Below the pieces are notes generated by a model that was not told where the DNA came from, did no database searches, and saw only the letters and a list, made by a program, of their open reading frames with translations. From Ophiosphaerella korrae (Eukaryota; Ascomycota; Dothideomycetes; Pleosporales; Phaeosphaeriaceae): DNA of 64,000 nucleotides. The translations under genes and the position numbers were made by a program. Where the stretch lies: positions 248,001 through 312,000 of the forward strand of contig JALNQF010000012.1 of NCBI GenBank assembly GCA_028456385.1, written 5' to 3'. Shown piece by piece: positions 11,888 to 24,003 of the stretch (positions are counted from its first letter, which is position 1; every line of letters begins with the position of its first letter).

Positions 11888-12606
11888 ATGTCCTTCCTGA
11901 TTAGCCACGCGCAACACTCCGCCAGTAGTGCAGGCAGGCAAGTCCAAATAACAACCGACAAACTATTTCCCCCGCAGCAACGCGAGCAAAAGTACAAAGA
12001 CCTTCATGCATTTGCCAACCGTAACCCCAAACTTGCCGTATGTCTGATCCACTCGTTCCAGTCTGCACAAGCCAGCTGATGCGTCTACAGACATTCCTCA
12101 CTGTTCAGGCCACTCTGACTGGCATCCCATTACTTCTCTTCGTCACATTTGCGGTCTCAACTCTGCTAATCTCTCTATCGACATGTCTTCTCTTCGCCAT
12201 TACCACTGCATTCGTGTACACTCTATTCGCCGTCGACGTTGCGCTGATCTTTCTAATTCCCACCTTGTTCCTCGCCAGCTGTGCAGCAACTTGTTTCTTC
12301 CTCTGGGGGCTTGCGGTATACATGATCCTGCGACGTTTAAATAAGGGCCAAGCGCCATCGAAGCCTGGTACTCGAATTGGCGATAAGCTGCATGGTTTGA
12401 CAGGAGGGAGGTTGGAGTGGATGATAGATGGAGAGGAACAGACTGAGAAGCATGTGAATGGGTTCAAGGAGGACGGAAATGTACAACTCTCAGTGCGGGA
12501 AGGTGGTGGTGCTTCTATAAATGGACACAATTGGGAGGCAAAATGGGATGGAATGCAGGAACAGCACAAGGAGTATGCGGGAGAACATGATGAGGTCAAG
12601 ATGTAA
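11888..12606 (+). CDS. Promethin/LDO-like lipid-droplet membrane protein
   Basis: Two exons: 11888..12037 and 12091..12606, with a 53-nt intron (GTATGT..TCTACAG, phase 0); 221 aa. The N-terminus is polar. Residues about 50-130 hold four closely spaced hydrophobic segments (FLTVQATLTGIPLLLF, LLISLSTCLLFAITTAFVY, VALIFLIPTLFLASCAAT, FFLWGLAVYMILRRLN). The C-terminus is hydrophilic. This tight hairpin pattern with the TLTGIPLLLF start is typical of fungal promethin (LDAF1/LDO) relatives, which work at ER-lipid droplet contact sites. The family call rests on pattern memory. An upstream in-frame acceptor (CAAGCCAG, 12075) would add five residues. Confidence 0.7.
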
Positions 12607-13007
12607 TGAGTAGGAGACAATGCGATATGACGATTGATGCTAATCACATGCATAGGCAACACAATTTGGCCCCTGGCTTCCATTCTTGTCTTTGCAATAC
12701 TTTCCTCTGCCGTCAAATATACCTCTTCTACAATTCTTCTGCATGACAATAGGCTACTATGCCTTATGTTTTATCCGCGAAAGGGCACAACTCGTGGTAC
12801 CCGACAAATCAAGCTTGTTGCGCAAGTTGAATCTTTCAACAATGTAATGGAGAGGCTCCGATAGAACTCTACCGGCTTGCGTCTGACCCTTCTACCAATT
12901 AATCGATACTCGTCGACTAGGAACTTTCTTCTCTCATTCATTTATCATCACATGCTTCTCACTTTTATACTCAACCGGACATGATCCCATATATCTATAT
13001 CGCCCAC
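12607..13007. other. Intergenic, 401 bp
   Basis: Convergent 3' flanks of the promethin-like gene and the APC permease. No coding signal beyond short random ORFs. A donor-like GTAAGT at the permease stop leaves open a tiny extra 3' exon here. Confidence 0.5.
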
Positions 13008-14820
13008 TTACCAAGTTTTCTTCACAGACTCGACCGGCCCGACATATCTCGTCCTTCCCTTGATCAAGAAATATATCACAGAGAACACTACCACTGTACC
13101 AAAGACCATTATGTTCCAGTTCATGGCCGCCGGTGGTGGATGAGGTGTCTGCGGAAAGAATGTCATGATAAATGCGAGCGTGAGAAACAGTACCGAGAAG
13201 ATGTTCAGAGGCAGACCGAAACGGCCAAGGGAGAATGGAGATGGTAGGAGTGGCTGACCACGCAGACGTTTCAGCGTGACACAAGACACGGACACAATGT
13301 AAGACGAAAGTAAGGCGCCCGTTCCAAGAGAGGTGACAATGTTGAAGGCGGCTGTAGACCCAATGTTAATTAAGGAGAGGAGTACGGCGAAGGCGTAAGA
13401 AACCTGCACGGTCAGATTCTGCATGAAATTCATGAAGAATGGCTCACCATAACAGAATTAAGAGGTATATCCCATCCCGGACGCACCTATGCAAGTATTA
13501 GTCATACTCCGCCTTGAATCGCTGCACACGACTTACATGCGCGAGCCATTCAGAGAATGGTAGCCCTCTATCCCTCGCAAATGCCCATACCTGTCTCGAG
13601 CTGGTGGCTACATTAGTCACGCAACCAAACGTCGCCATAACGATCAAAATAGACGTCATAGCGCTCGTACCCGCCTTACTTTGCGTGACATTGTAAAACA
13701 CCTGGATGAATGGTTGGCCTGTTGGCGTACCGAGAATCTCTTCAACATCGCCAACCAGCATAGCGAATGTGCAAAGCATGACGAAACCCAGGGCGCCATT
13801 AGCAAGTGCTGTCGCAATCATAGCGCGCGGAAGTGTTTTGGAGGCGTCGCGTAGTTCTTCAGACATGTGTGTTGCAGAGTCTGGGCCGATGAAGGAAAAA
13901 ATAGGAGTGAGCATGCCCACCAAACATGAGACGCCGATGTTATTCCCTGAATGGATCAGATGATGATATGGCTTGGAGGCTTGAATACATACACCCGCCT
14001 CCATCTCTGAAAGTTGTAAATACTTGTTTGGGGTCGCTTTTATCACCAAGAACCCAGAGTGGGGTTAGGATCGCAATGAAGCCACCAATGTGCAAGATCA
14101 GTACGACCCCTTCGACCAAGGGCAATTTGTGTGCAAGAAACGTGTTGAACAGTTGGCAGAATGTGACTAGTGCGATGACGAGTAAAGTCAGATGCCATCG
14201 CTGCGGGACATATTCAGGGTTGTTCAAGATTATGAGACCAGAGATTTGCTGCGCGGATAGAAAGGCCAGTGAGGTGTTGCCTACTTGCCACCCAAGTACA
14301 CAGAGCCAGCCAACGATGTAGGAGAGAAACTTTTGGACACGCGGTGGGGCAAATTCGCTGACCCAGTGGTATTGACCGCCTGTAGTTGGTGCCCTGAGGT
14401 ATATGAGACGAGTATTTTAGGTGGGTAGAGAGACATTACATGGATGCCATTTCTGCCATGGAAATGACAGCAGCAAGAAACCCAACGAACGAACCAATGT
14501 ACATCCATATCAGGCCAGCTGTACCTCCATTCATGAGCCCAAAGACGTTTGCGGTCTTTACTAGCGTCAGTTAGGCTCAAGCCGTTTTGATGGAACTGAT
14601 CTGGTACCAGCTGAGTTTCCCATGTCGCCATTAGAACCATTGTGAACCCAAAGATAGTCACAAATTGAAAATTCCTCCGGAGTTCTTGAACTTTTCCCAT
14701 GCGGAGCATATCGTTTTGATCCTGTTCTGTTCCCTTCTTTTCCACGTATGTGTTGTCTTCATCGTGAACCTGTAGTATCTGAACAGGTTCGGCGTGTAAG
14801 GGTTTCTCCTGCATGGTCAT
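13008..14820 (-). CDS. APC-superfamily amino acid/GABA/choline-type permease
   Basis: Six exons: 14820..14608, 14555..14440, 14393..13993, 13946..13537, 13486..13448 and 13403..13008; 524 aa, normal for fungal permeases. All five introns are 44-52 nt and frame-consistent. Diagnostic stretches are FGLMNGGTAGLIWMYIGSFV, MAEMASMAPTTGGQYHWVSE, FIGPDSATHMSEELRDA and RDRGLPFSEWLAHVRP. They match the UGA4/HNM1-like branch, which imports GABA, choline or related amines across the plasma membrane. About 12 hydrophobic segments are present. The substrate cannot be read from sequence. The protein as called ends VESVKKTW; a GTAAGT at that point could be a further donor, so the extreme C-terminus is uncertain. 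Confidence 0.86.
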
Positions 14821-16274
14821 TCAGAGCAGGTCATACACAAATCCGATAGTTGGACTAGAGTTCCAAGACCTTGAAGGCGGGCTTCGTGAATTTTGAATGA
14901 TAAGATAGGTCGCGACACCCATCGGTATGCGCCCTGCAAGTGTCTCAATGGCGCTTAGAGCTGCAGCCATCTCTTTTGCCGGTCGAATAGTATCGCATGC
15001 CAGAACTCTATTTGGGTGATTGACGAAATACCGAACAATTCTCACTTAGCGCGTAAGCATGGGCCTGCATCTAGATGTACTGTTTTCCCTTTCTAGCTGT
15101 AGTCTTCGAGGGCAAGGCGGTGAGTCGATCATAATGACCACAAGGTCCCATTGTGGCGCACGGTACGGGACGGCCCATACTCGAAAACTGTGACTATTAT
15201 CACAAGCAGCCACGACCATTGGAATATGTGTGATCTGTGCAGGAGTTATATTGATCCGAGAGTCATGCGGCGAGGACATGTGTAGTTGTGGTCGGGGCAG
15301 GTGCACCCTTGAGGGGTCTAGAGCTCTCCTGCAGTCATCTTAGGTATGACTTGGAAAATACGCCCCACACTATTGAGTATCTGTCTTCGAGATTCTGAAG
15401 CTGAAGCACCCGCATTACAGAGATCAGAAACAATGCTACTATCGCGAAGGATTCATGAATCGACAGCCTCAATTAGCAAGGCTAAAAGTATGTTAAACCC
15501 AGTTGATACAATATTCGCCTAAAACCTTTGTTTATTCTCATGAATTATTCGCGCGATACAAAATTTAGCTGTAGCTTTACAATACAAAAGTATGTATCTT
15601 TGAGTTGGTTAAGGACACAGGTTCTCAGTCAACCTAGAGGATCAAAACTTAGGCTGCAAGTCCTCAGAAGGTCTGGCCAGTTTTGGTCTTTGATTCAGGT
15701 GATACGTATTTTTAACAATAATATCGGGATTTCTAGGGCGCAAGGCATTTAGAATTAGGAAGGCATTCCGTCCATCCTTTGTAGGCAATTTGTTCTACTT
15801 TCCAACACCTTCCAAGTTTTCTTGACGCTGTTCTACGAACAACAATTCTACCTCGCGTACTCCATTCAAAACTTGCTAATCCAATTGCGCAATATTTTTT
15901 AAAGTAGAGGTAACATTGTTACCCAAAAAGATGTGGTTCATCGACCGCTTGCTTGCTAGGCTTCACGTCGATCTTGGCAAATGACTCATTTCTAATCATC
16001 ATTGTTTAGTGTCTACACGATGGACAAGCGTAGCATAAGTGTGTAGTGTAGTCTAATGAAAGGATTTTACAATACGAGAAAAGCGATTTTAGCGGCTGCT
16101 AAAGGAAGAACTACACTCCAGCCCACTAGTATATAATTCGCAGGATGATCCTTCTTATCATGTCTTTTGTATTCAGTAGCAACTTCGCTACCAGCATTTT
16201 TAAGGGAACCACCAAATAACTTCTCGAGTTATAGCAATTTTATCTATCTGATTCTGACACCCACGAAACCAATT
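14821..16274. other. Intergenic, 1.45 kb
   Basis: 5' flank of the permease (minus) and of the APH-fold kinase (plus), so it must hold both promoters. AT-rich between 15,480 and 16,150, with no coding pattern. An open frame runs from the kinase upstream to 16167 but contains no earlier ATG. Confidence 0.6.
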
Positions 16275-17378
16275 ATGGCTTCTACTAGCCGCGATCTGAC
16301 CACCGGAGACGGTCTTCGCAAGTATCTTGCTATAAAAAAATGTGAGCCTTCTTCAATAGAGATTCTCACAGGCGGTTCTGCGAATTATGTATATCGCGTC
16401 CGAGGCAACTCCAACTCCGCCACCATCTACAAACATGCCGCTCCATATCTGCACAGCAACTTATCTTTCGCCTTCGACCCCGCACGAATGGACTTCGAAG
16501 CCGCCATACTTGCTTCAGTCCCATCCCACGAAGACTCAATAACATCCAGCGCGCACGCCGTGCAAGTCTATTCATACGACGGCGAAAACAAGCTTCTCCA
16601 CATCTCAGACGGCGGCAATCAAAACCTGAAAGAAGCATACACCGAGCCCACGCTCAACATCCGCGACGTAGCCTCCAACCTAGCAAACTGGCTTGCAAAA
16701 TTGCACATGTCATCGCGCACTACCACCATCTACATAGCCGCTCAAGGAAAAACCCTGGGCCCAGACAATAACCACGTCGGCGTGAACGCCTACCGCCACT
16801 CGTACTCCAATCTCCATACGGCGTTGTCTAAATTCGGGCACGACGTCAGCCTAGCAGACCGTGTTAATTCCACCTTCGGCGCGCTGCTCTCTACCGACGA
16901 CGAATGTCTGTGCCACGGAGACTTCTGGCCCGGAAACGTGCTTGTGCGGTTGAAGACGCAGGACCCTCCGGACCTTACAATCGTGGATTGGGAAATGTCA
17001 AGGCGTGGAACGAGTGCGACGGATGTAGGCCAATTTACTGCTGAGGCGTTTTTGCTTGATAGGTTTAGGGGTGGCAGAGACTTGAGATTGCACTTCTTAG
17101 ATGCGTATGGAACGGCGCGGAGGAGGGGTGGTGATGGGGCGATTGGGAAGGAGTGGGTTAGACGAATGGCGGTGCATTGGGCGGTGCATGTTGCGTATTG
17201 GCCGACAAGGGTAAAGTGGTGTGATGAGGACGAGACGAAAGAATTGGTTAGTATTGGTGTTCATGTGTTAGAGTGTGCGTTGGCGAATGACTGGGAGAAG
17301 TTGAGGGCGTCGTGCTTGTTTGCCAATGTAGCGGATGATTGGGAAGCGATTTTTGAGGAAGATTGGTTCGGTTTGTAG
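16275..17378 (+). CDS. APH/choline-kinase-fold phosphotransferase
   Basis: Intronless, 367 aa from the first ATG in frame. The aminoglycoside-phosphotransferase/choline-kinase family fold is shown by a nucleotide-binding loop GGSANYVYRV (residues 33-42), the catalytic CHGDFWPGNVLV (213-224, Brenner-type HxDxxxxN as HGDFWPGN) and the metal-binding IVDWE (236-240). Such proteins phosphorylate small hydroxylated molecules or proteins; fungi carry many with unknown substrates. No signal peptide. The 3' end is convergent with the membrane-protein gene at 17503, 124 bp away. Antibiotic resistance should not be inferred from the fold. Confidence 0.82.
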   Translation: MASTSRDLTTGDGLRKYLAIKKCEPSSIEILTGGSANYVYRVRGNSNSATIYKHAAPYLHSNLSFAFDPARMDFEAAILASVPSHEDSITSSAHAVQVYSYDGENKLLHISDGGNQNLKEAYTEPTLNIRDVASNLANWLAKLHMSSRTTTIYIAAQGKTLGPDNNHVGVNAYRHSYSNLHTALSKFGHDVSLADRVNSTFGALLSTDDECLCHGDFWPGNVLVRLKTQDPPDLTIVDWEMSRRGTSATDVGQFTAEAFLLDRFRGGRDLRLHFLDAYGTARRRGGDGAIGKEWVRRMAVHWAVHVAYWPTRVKWCDEDETKELVSIGVHVLECALANDWEKLRASCLFANVADDWEAIFEEDWFGL

Positions 17379-17502
17379 AGGAAGTTATGAATGTTGCGTT
17401 GATGGGCAAGACTCCGAAAGTGCTTTCGCGCCCAAAGAACACACTACCTTGATCATATCCAAATATCCATGCCGAATGATGTATATTGACATCTCCCAAG
17501 GC

Positions 17503-18700
17503 TCACAGCTCTTTCCTTCCTTTCTGCCCTTCCGCACGTTCCTCCATAACAACTAGTTGGTCCTCTCGCCATCCCCAAACCCCGGCGAGCGTCGCGCCTG
17601 GCCCTCCCAACACTGTCAACGCCACACCCATGTATATGCCCTTGAACAGTTTGTCGCCTAGCGGGTCCTCGTCGATATCTGGAAGTAGTCTCTGGCAATC
17701 GTAGATGGCGATTACAGATGGTATAATATAAACAAGCGTACCTACAAGCCAGTCCCATTGGAAAATCCACAAGAGACCTTCATCCATGCTGGTAAGCCAT
17801 TTGGTAGGATTGGGAAGGAAGACGCTAAAGTATGATACCTTATCGTTCTCGGACGCCGCGATTTTATAAATAACAAAAAAGTGTATGATAATGGAAAAAA
17901 CGAATAACGTGTTGTACAGTATCTTCAGGTGCGGAATGTCGTCTTTTTTTCCTTTTTCTGATAGTTGTTCCGAGGAAACAGAGCTGGATACAAGCCACAA
18001 AGGGAGGTTGACGAGGATAGGAGCGACTTGGTAGTATGCGACGAGGTTTTGTAGCATATCCAGTGAGTTCCATGGGAAGAAGATTGCAACGGTGGGAATC
18101 AAATAGATAATGATGGTTGCCGGGAGAATGACGCGTGCGTATGGCAAAGGAATGGTACGACCTGTACCGAAGTAGGCATTCCGGCCTGAGACACGGTGCA
18201 ACAAGAGCATCCAGATTGGTACGATTACAGCACCACCGACGTTTTGATACACAAAGGCCCAGATAGCAGTACTATAATTATTGTCAATGCCTTCATCTCA
18301 TATAAAATTGGTAGACTTACTACTTCAACCAGCTCCCAGCATTTCGCTGTCGGCAAGCTTCAACATTCTGAATTGCAGACATGACAGTGAATTGTGACAG
18401 GAAATGAAGTTGCTGCCAATAAAATGGCTCATTCCATCCTGCAGACCCAGGCAAAAATGCTGAGACAAGAAATGACAGTCCATTGTCCAGGGGTGCTAAG
18501 CCAGTAAAGTTCTTTTTCATGAGCACACCATTCGGATGCGTGCCGGATGCCAAGGTATCAACGAAGCCAACAGGAGCGTCATTAATGACAAGGTATATGC
18601 GCATGAACCAGGCTCCTACAGCAGAAAGGAGAGCTAGGACGACGAGCAACAAGGTGTTGTATGGGCGCACCCCTGTGAGGTTTATGGACGGAGTGGCCAT
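17503..18700 (-). CDS. Polytopic integral membrane protein, function unknown
   Basis: Two exons: 18700..18321 and 18271..17503; 382 aa. The 49-nt intron (GTAAGT..ATTATAG) joins TGG TTG AAG TA|T. I count about eight or nine hydrophobic segments, beginning LLLVVLALLSAVGAWFM, then FLSQFTVMSAIQNVEACR, VILPATIIIYLIPTVAIFF, and ending VALTVLGGPGATLAGVWG. The PFYWQQLHFLSQF stretch recalls uncharacterised membrane proteins found in fungal secondary-metabolite clusters, but no biosynthetic enzyme is adjacent, so I assign no function. No known transporter signature is visible. Confidence 0.72.
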
Positions 18701-19960
18701 GATGTGTGGTTGGTCTTTGGAGAGGCAGGAGGGCCACGGGGATTTATTGATTCAACTTCAACGTCTGGATTCAGTCTTTTATCCTCAATCTTTCGTTCTT
18801 CGTATATGTTTACGCCCATGGGCCGTGCGTAGAGATTGGCTTTTTGGTCGTGGTACTGGCACTAACCGAATCGGAATAGCGATGGCTGTTGGTAAAAGGG
18901 GGAGCGCGAATTCTTGAGCATAGCTCGTACGCATAGAATTCGATCGAATCTTACGTACACTGTAATTTACATACGACTTAGATCAACTAGTATTGTGTAC
19001 ACTCACCTCTAGCCTTCTATACAGCCTTACAACGATGTTCTGAATTGTATATAGGATTCTATTGGAGTAAAGAATCTTCGATGAGTTTCTAAGACCCATG
19101 TGCTGCACGAGCCATGCTCAAGAATTCGTGCACCCTTGTTGGTCGGCTGGTAGGTTCGCCCGGAAAGAGCGGCAGCGCCTTGGCCAGGTTTTATTGCAGG
19201 GCATAACGAGCCTCTTGGTGTTCTCGCCTGCGCGGCAAACGGCTACTTTCCACTTTCGCAATTAACCAAAACGCCGCTACAAATACTTCTTTTTATAATA
19301 ACTTAACAAAATAAAGCTTTTAGCTAGTATTAAAGTTCAGATAAAGGACCATTAGATTATTCGCTTTTCCTATAGAAAATAAGCTTCGTAGGAGGCGTAG
19401 GAGTTAAGAGGAGGATTGGGAGGCGCCCGCGGGGGAAACGGCCACTTTCACAGCCTCGGGGTTAGACTCTGACGTCATGGCTGCACTCCGAAGTACATGC
19501 GATGAACTATCATTCTTAGAATTACATGCGCCTCGTATCGTGCAGGAATAGTCTTGATGCAATTGTTTTCGCCTGTTGATATTTAGCTTGTAGCTACACA
19601 AAATATAGGATTAAAGCATGAAGTTGCGGATAGTAGAATGGGTTCCTGCCAAGTCGGATACCTCACGCGACTGCACGATTCCCACGCGCGACGCTCGCCG
19701 GTGATGTCATATCTCCACATCTCAAAACGATGTAAGCATCATCAAGATCGGCCAGATTTCATGCAGGGTCAGCCTGAATTCGTGTTGAGAAGGCTTGGTA
19801 TTGGATAAAAAGTTGCGGCTACAGGCGTAACTACACGTAGGCATTTCCCCTTGCTGAGAGCTTTTGCTGTTTGCTTCTTATCTCAGCTCTGCCATAACCA
19901 TCCCACACCTATTACGACGCGTTTTCCAGCAAAAAAAAAACCAACAGGATCCAAAAAGAT
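18701..19960. other. Intergenic, 1.26 kb
   Basis: Divergent 5' flanks of the membrane-protein gene and the CDF gene. A very AT-rich patch at about 19,275-19,380 (AATAACTTAACAAAATAAAG-like) sits among GC-richer sequence and looks like a decayed repeat. No gene seen. Confidence 0.5.
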
Positions 19961-21553
19961 ATGGTTGGAATGAGGCGCAATTTGCTCAGTCACAGTTCAG
20001 GCTATGGTAACGCCAATGGCAACGGAAATGCCCTACGTGCTGATCTCGAGAGCGGCTATGGAGCAATCAACCCCGTACCCCCGAAGCAAAAATTCCACGA
20101 TGCGATCAAGCAGACAATGAATAACAATCGCGCTGCGCATATGAAGAAACAGCTCATTGACAATGTCGACCACAATCTATTAGAGCAATACAGAAAGAGC
20201 GAACAAAGCGTATGTTTATCTAATTTGAAAGTTATACTGCGATCGACTAAAACCACATTAACTAGTTGGAATGTATATCGGATAAAAAAGTTCGCGCCTT
20301 CTATAAGGAACAGAATCGCCGCCTCGACGACTGGCTCGAAGTAGACATGGTCGTTTCGTCACTCGCCGATGATATAGTCGATAGTATGCACCCACGAGAC
20401 ACGGATGGAGACGGCGTAGCAGAAGATAGGGGCCCATTAGGTATGAGTGGGGAAAATCTGGAGCCTTTCCTCCCGGAGGACGAGCGCGAGCGAAGAAGAA
20501 AATCAATCAAGCGTGTCAAATGGGCCATAAACGTAAGTTTGACATGTGTGCCTAAATACAGAAGTTGACCTGAGACAGATCAACGTCATCGTCAATATCT
20601 TCCTCCTAGCTGCCAAAGGTGTAGCAGCCATCTGGTCCAATTCGCTCTCGCTCATCGCATCGCTTGTGGACTCGGCTTTGGACTTATTGTGCACGATCAT
20701 CATCTGGACTACAAATAAGTTGGTGGGCTGGCGCCTCTCAAGATTGAAGAAGAAATTCCCAGTTGGACGGAGACGATTGGAACCAATCGGCATTCTCGTC
20801 TTCTCCATCATCATGGTCATATCCTTCCTGCAAATTCTGAAGGAGTCGGTTGAAAAATTGTTGCCAGGTGGCAGTCGTAAAGTCGCCGAGCTACCCCCAG
20901 CAGCTACCTTCGTTATGGTAGCTACAATTGCCGTGAAAGGGATCATATGGGTTGGGTGTGCGAGAGTCCACACAACACAAGTTCAAGCACTCGCGCAGGA
21001 TTGCAAGACTGGTGAGTGAATGTCGGTTCTAAATTACAATGTTAGTAAAAATCTAACAGATTCAGATGTATACTTTAACACCCTGTCTCTTCTTTTCCCA
21101 CTTATTGGTCATAAACTTCACGTATGGTGGCTCGATCCACTCGGTGCTGCTTGCCTCTCCTTATTTATCATTTACGATTGGGCAGGAATTTGTCTCGAAA
21201 ACATCACTCGCCTAACGGGCCAAGCAGCAAGTGACGGCTTGGAACGCAAACTCCTGTTTATGGCATACCGCTTTGCACCGCTTGTGGAAGGCTTCAAAAG
21301 CTTGAAATGCTATCATGCTGGAGACGGCGTTTACGTAGAGGTTGATGTCTTGATGCTGGAAGATGCCCCACTAAGCAGGTGTCATGATGTCGCGGAGACA
21401 TTGCAGTACTGCCTAGAGGGCTTGAAAGAGGTTGATCGAGCATGGGTCAGTATTGATTGTGAGTATCTCCGCTGTGATGTATGTGGAGGTGGCTAATATA
21501 CATTAGACACATCACAAGGCCCGACCGGACATGCCCGACCGGATGGAGAATAA
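19961..21553 (+). CDS. Cation diffusion facilitator, Mn-type
   Basis: Five exons: 19961..20209, 20266..20532, 20579..21011, 21066..21458 and 21507..21553; 462 aa. The long polar N-terminus (to about residue 170) has KEQNRRLDDWLEVD before the first helix. The transport core includes SNSLSLIASLVDSALDL, where the metal site reads DxxxD (DSALD) rather than the HxxxD of zinc CDFs, and GRRRLEPIGILVF, a hallmark of manganese CDFs. TM5 reads DVYFN. The C-terminal cytosolic domain (YVEVDVLMLEDAPLSRCHD) and the end SQGPTGHARPD are family-typical. Role: Mn2+ (possibly Fe2+) efflux or vacuolar loading. Exon 4 could start at 21061 using AACAG; I preferred TTCAG (21065). Confidence 0.87.
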
Positions 21554-22085
21554 TACGCGTGAGATCACAGGCCTGATATTTGGCCCAATTTGTTCATTGC
21601 ATAGCATGGTGTTCTGGGATCAACTACACTTCGATTGAAGGGTCTTTTCATCGCCTCAAAGGCATTTGATTATAAGTAGTCTATTTATAGATGACAAGAG
21701 ACCAACAAGTTAACCCAAGTACCCAATCAATATATCTCTCATCTGTATTACTTAGGGAAAAGCATTTCTTTGTCAAGGTTCGTGAAGGAAATTCGTCGTG
21801 TTTTTGTATGAAACTGCTAGAGCAAAAACCTACACAGTGATAAAAATATTCAAAGCGGAAGTCAGTTTTCTAAATCTCTGCCTTTCTCGCTTCTGCAAAG
21901 CTAAGCTTGCTATCAATTGCGGGTGACGGAGCTAGTACATAAAGCGACTAGACCACTCGCTTCGCCCGAATAAAAGCATGATCCCCAATATCCATACTCA
22001 ACGCTCCATAAACGAGCCAAACAACATTTTACAAATTGAAAACAATCAAAAGATAAACATAATCTGTAGCACACCTGCATCTACA
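21554..22085. other. Intergenic, 532 bp
   Basis: 3' flank of the CDF gene and leader of the MYND gene. An in-frame upstream ATG at 21978 could extend the MYND protein by 36 residues, but the extension is Asn/Ile-rich and unlike the family. Confidence 0.5.
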
Positions 22086-22477
22086 ATGGCGGACTCCTCA
22101 GAACCCAGCCAAACTGCCCAAACACCAACCATAAATGACTCCAGCGCAGAAGCCTCATCACCAAGCACCACCCTCTCAAAAGCGCCAACATGTGTACAAT
22201 GCAGCAAATCACCCGATTCGCTCAAAAAATGCTTGAAATGTCACAGCGTCTCATATTGCAATAAGGACTGCCAAAAAGCGCATTTCAAAACTCACAAGAA
22301 GGTGTGCGCTAGCCTTGCGCAGGAGTACGTGAAATTGCATGAGCCGAAGATGGCGAGTAGCTCCACTACAGCGAGGGGTGGCGCGAGGGAACGGGGACTA
22401 CAGAAGTGGCAGGTAAGTGGAGTGGTGCGAGGAGGAGGTTGTCAGGGGAAGGCTGATTGTGGTAGTTTGATACTTAA
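22086..22477 (+). CDS. Small MYND-type zinc-finger protein
   Basis: Exons 22086..22412 and 22466..22477; 112 aa. Residues 37-75 form the MYND finger: CVQCSKSPDSLKKCLKCHS, then YCNKDCQKAHFKTHKKVC, with the C-x2-C..C-x2-C..C-x3-C..H-x3-C pattern. MYND fingers bind Pro-rich partner peptides. The second exon encodes only FDT, giving a KWQFDT C-terminus that I believe is common among small fungal MYND proteins. It is supported by a CTGAT branch site and a GGTAG acceptor in phase 0. Without splicing the frame would continue to 22514 with a random-looking tail. The start at 22086 has a good context (CACAATGG). Confidence 0.75.
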
Positions 22478-22953
22478 GCGCTGGGTGGAAGAGAGGAATG
22501 TTTGTGTGTTTTAAGTCGATTGGGGGGTTTGGATTGGATGTGGAGGTCTGAAGGTCTGAATGGTGAGGCATATTTGACGGTGCCCATGGGTAGTGAGCGA
22601 CAAGAACACGAGGCACCTTTGAAAAGCCAATGGTTGTGGTATTACTTGGGGTTATTCACGAGGTAGAAGAGCCAACAAAGCTGGGATAGGTGGTATTAAA
22701 CAGCTGGCAGAAATTCCTCAACATCGATCAAGAAAATGAGCGGAAGTAAGATTTCTGGCAAAAGTTATTCGTGATGCGGCAAAATTTCATTAGTAAGTGA
22801 AAAATGAAATCACTCGTTATCAGAGTCTAGTGAATAATCTTGAGCTGCTTACCTACATCGCATATTTTTGAGCCTGCGCACTACTAGACTTTTAGAATTG
22901 CAACAACTCAACCTCAAGTGTGTGCACAACTATTCTTTGTAACGCCGCTGCCC
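22478..22953. other. Intergenic, 476 bp
   Basis: 3' flank of the MYND gene, then the AT-rich leader of the interrupted coiled-coil ORF. No gene seen. Confidence 0.5.
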
Positions 22954-24003
22954 ATGTTGAAACAAACTGGCAATGAAGACCCGAGGAAGAGGGGAGCGGC
23001 ATTACAGGGAAACATACCTGAACTACACTCGCATCTCATCCCCACTACACTTTCTATGCTTTCCCAACGTTTGATCGGACCCTCGCACGACTACTTCACG
23101 CCTTGGAATGACACGCGCGGAGCCAGCCCCTCCCACAGCCAGCACAAGCTCGGCAAGGGAAATGCGCCCGTCCGACAAAACAAAAAACCCACGGTAGATG
23201 CACTAGACGACTCACAGTCCGAAGGCGACTTTTCTAAAACGATATCGAAGCCGGCAGCTGCATCACCGGTTCCACTTGCGCGACTTAGCAGCATGATATC
23301 TGACCCCGCGGGCTACGAGAGTCAATTCCCGCATATTTCTATCGATCCCTACAGCAAGCGAAACACTAAAGATTTCCTGAGGCAGATTGGTGTGCAAGAT
23401 GCTCTGGACGACATGAAAGACGAGTTTAAAAAGCAGTTAGCGCAGAATGAAGAGCGTCTTACGCAGTAGTTTGAAGCGCGGCTAGTGCAACAGATTGAAG
23501 TGCGTTTATCGCAGCAGGCTGAAGCGCATCCAAGGCAGAAAGATGGTGAGCATATCACGCGGAAGAACGAGGAACCATGTCAGCGCCAGTCTTTAGAGCC
23601 TGCGGACTCCAAGGAAAGTTCTGAGGGAGACTTTGAGAACAACCCTGACGAGAGCGATACGCAACGGGAGTGGTACACCGGCGAAGAGCTCCAGAGCGAG
23701 GTGAAGGAGTTGTTGCAAGTGAGTGAAGCGGACATTACGTTTCTCAGGAACAAGGTCGAAGATCTCGAGTTGAAGTTGCAAGTTAGCGATGCAATGAAGT
23801 TTTTCTACAAGCAGACCGCAAAACAGTTGAAAGGAAATGGGGACAAGCTCGTCGAGCTGACGGATGAGATCAAGAACATGAAGACGGAGACTGCGGAGCT
23901 GAAGGCAAAGTTGGAGAAGAGTGAAAAAGAGAAGGAGGCGGGTAAGGAAAGGATTGCAAAGTTGTTGGGGCAAAGTGCTACGCTTCAAGAGGCGAGCGCT
24001 TAG
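22954..24003 (+). pseudogene. Coiled-coil protein ORF with one in-frame TAG
   Basis: One frame runs from ATG 22954 to TAG 24001-24003 (350 codons) except for a TAG at 23467-23469. The upstream part (171 codons) is Ser/Pro-rich, then turns into a heptad-like helix ending KKQLAQNEERLTQ. After the stop the same repeat continues as FEARLVQQIEVRLSQQAEA. The downstream part has a further coiled coil (LRNKVEDLELKLQ, KMETAELKAKLEKSEKEK-like). The repeat phase is preserved across the stop, so a single CAG-to-TAG (Gln) change is the simplest reading. No GT..AG pair removes the stop in frame. It is a recent pseudogene, a truncated 171-aa protein or a sequencing error. Family not recognised. Confidence 0.65.
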
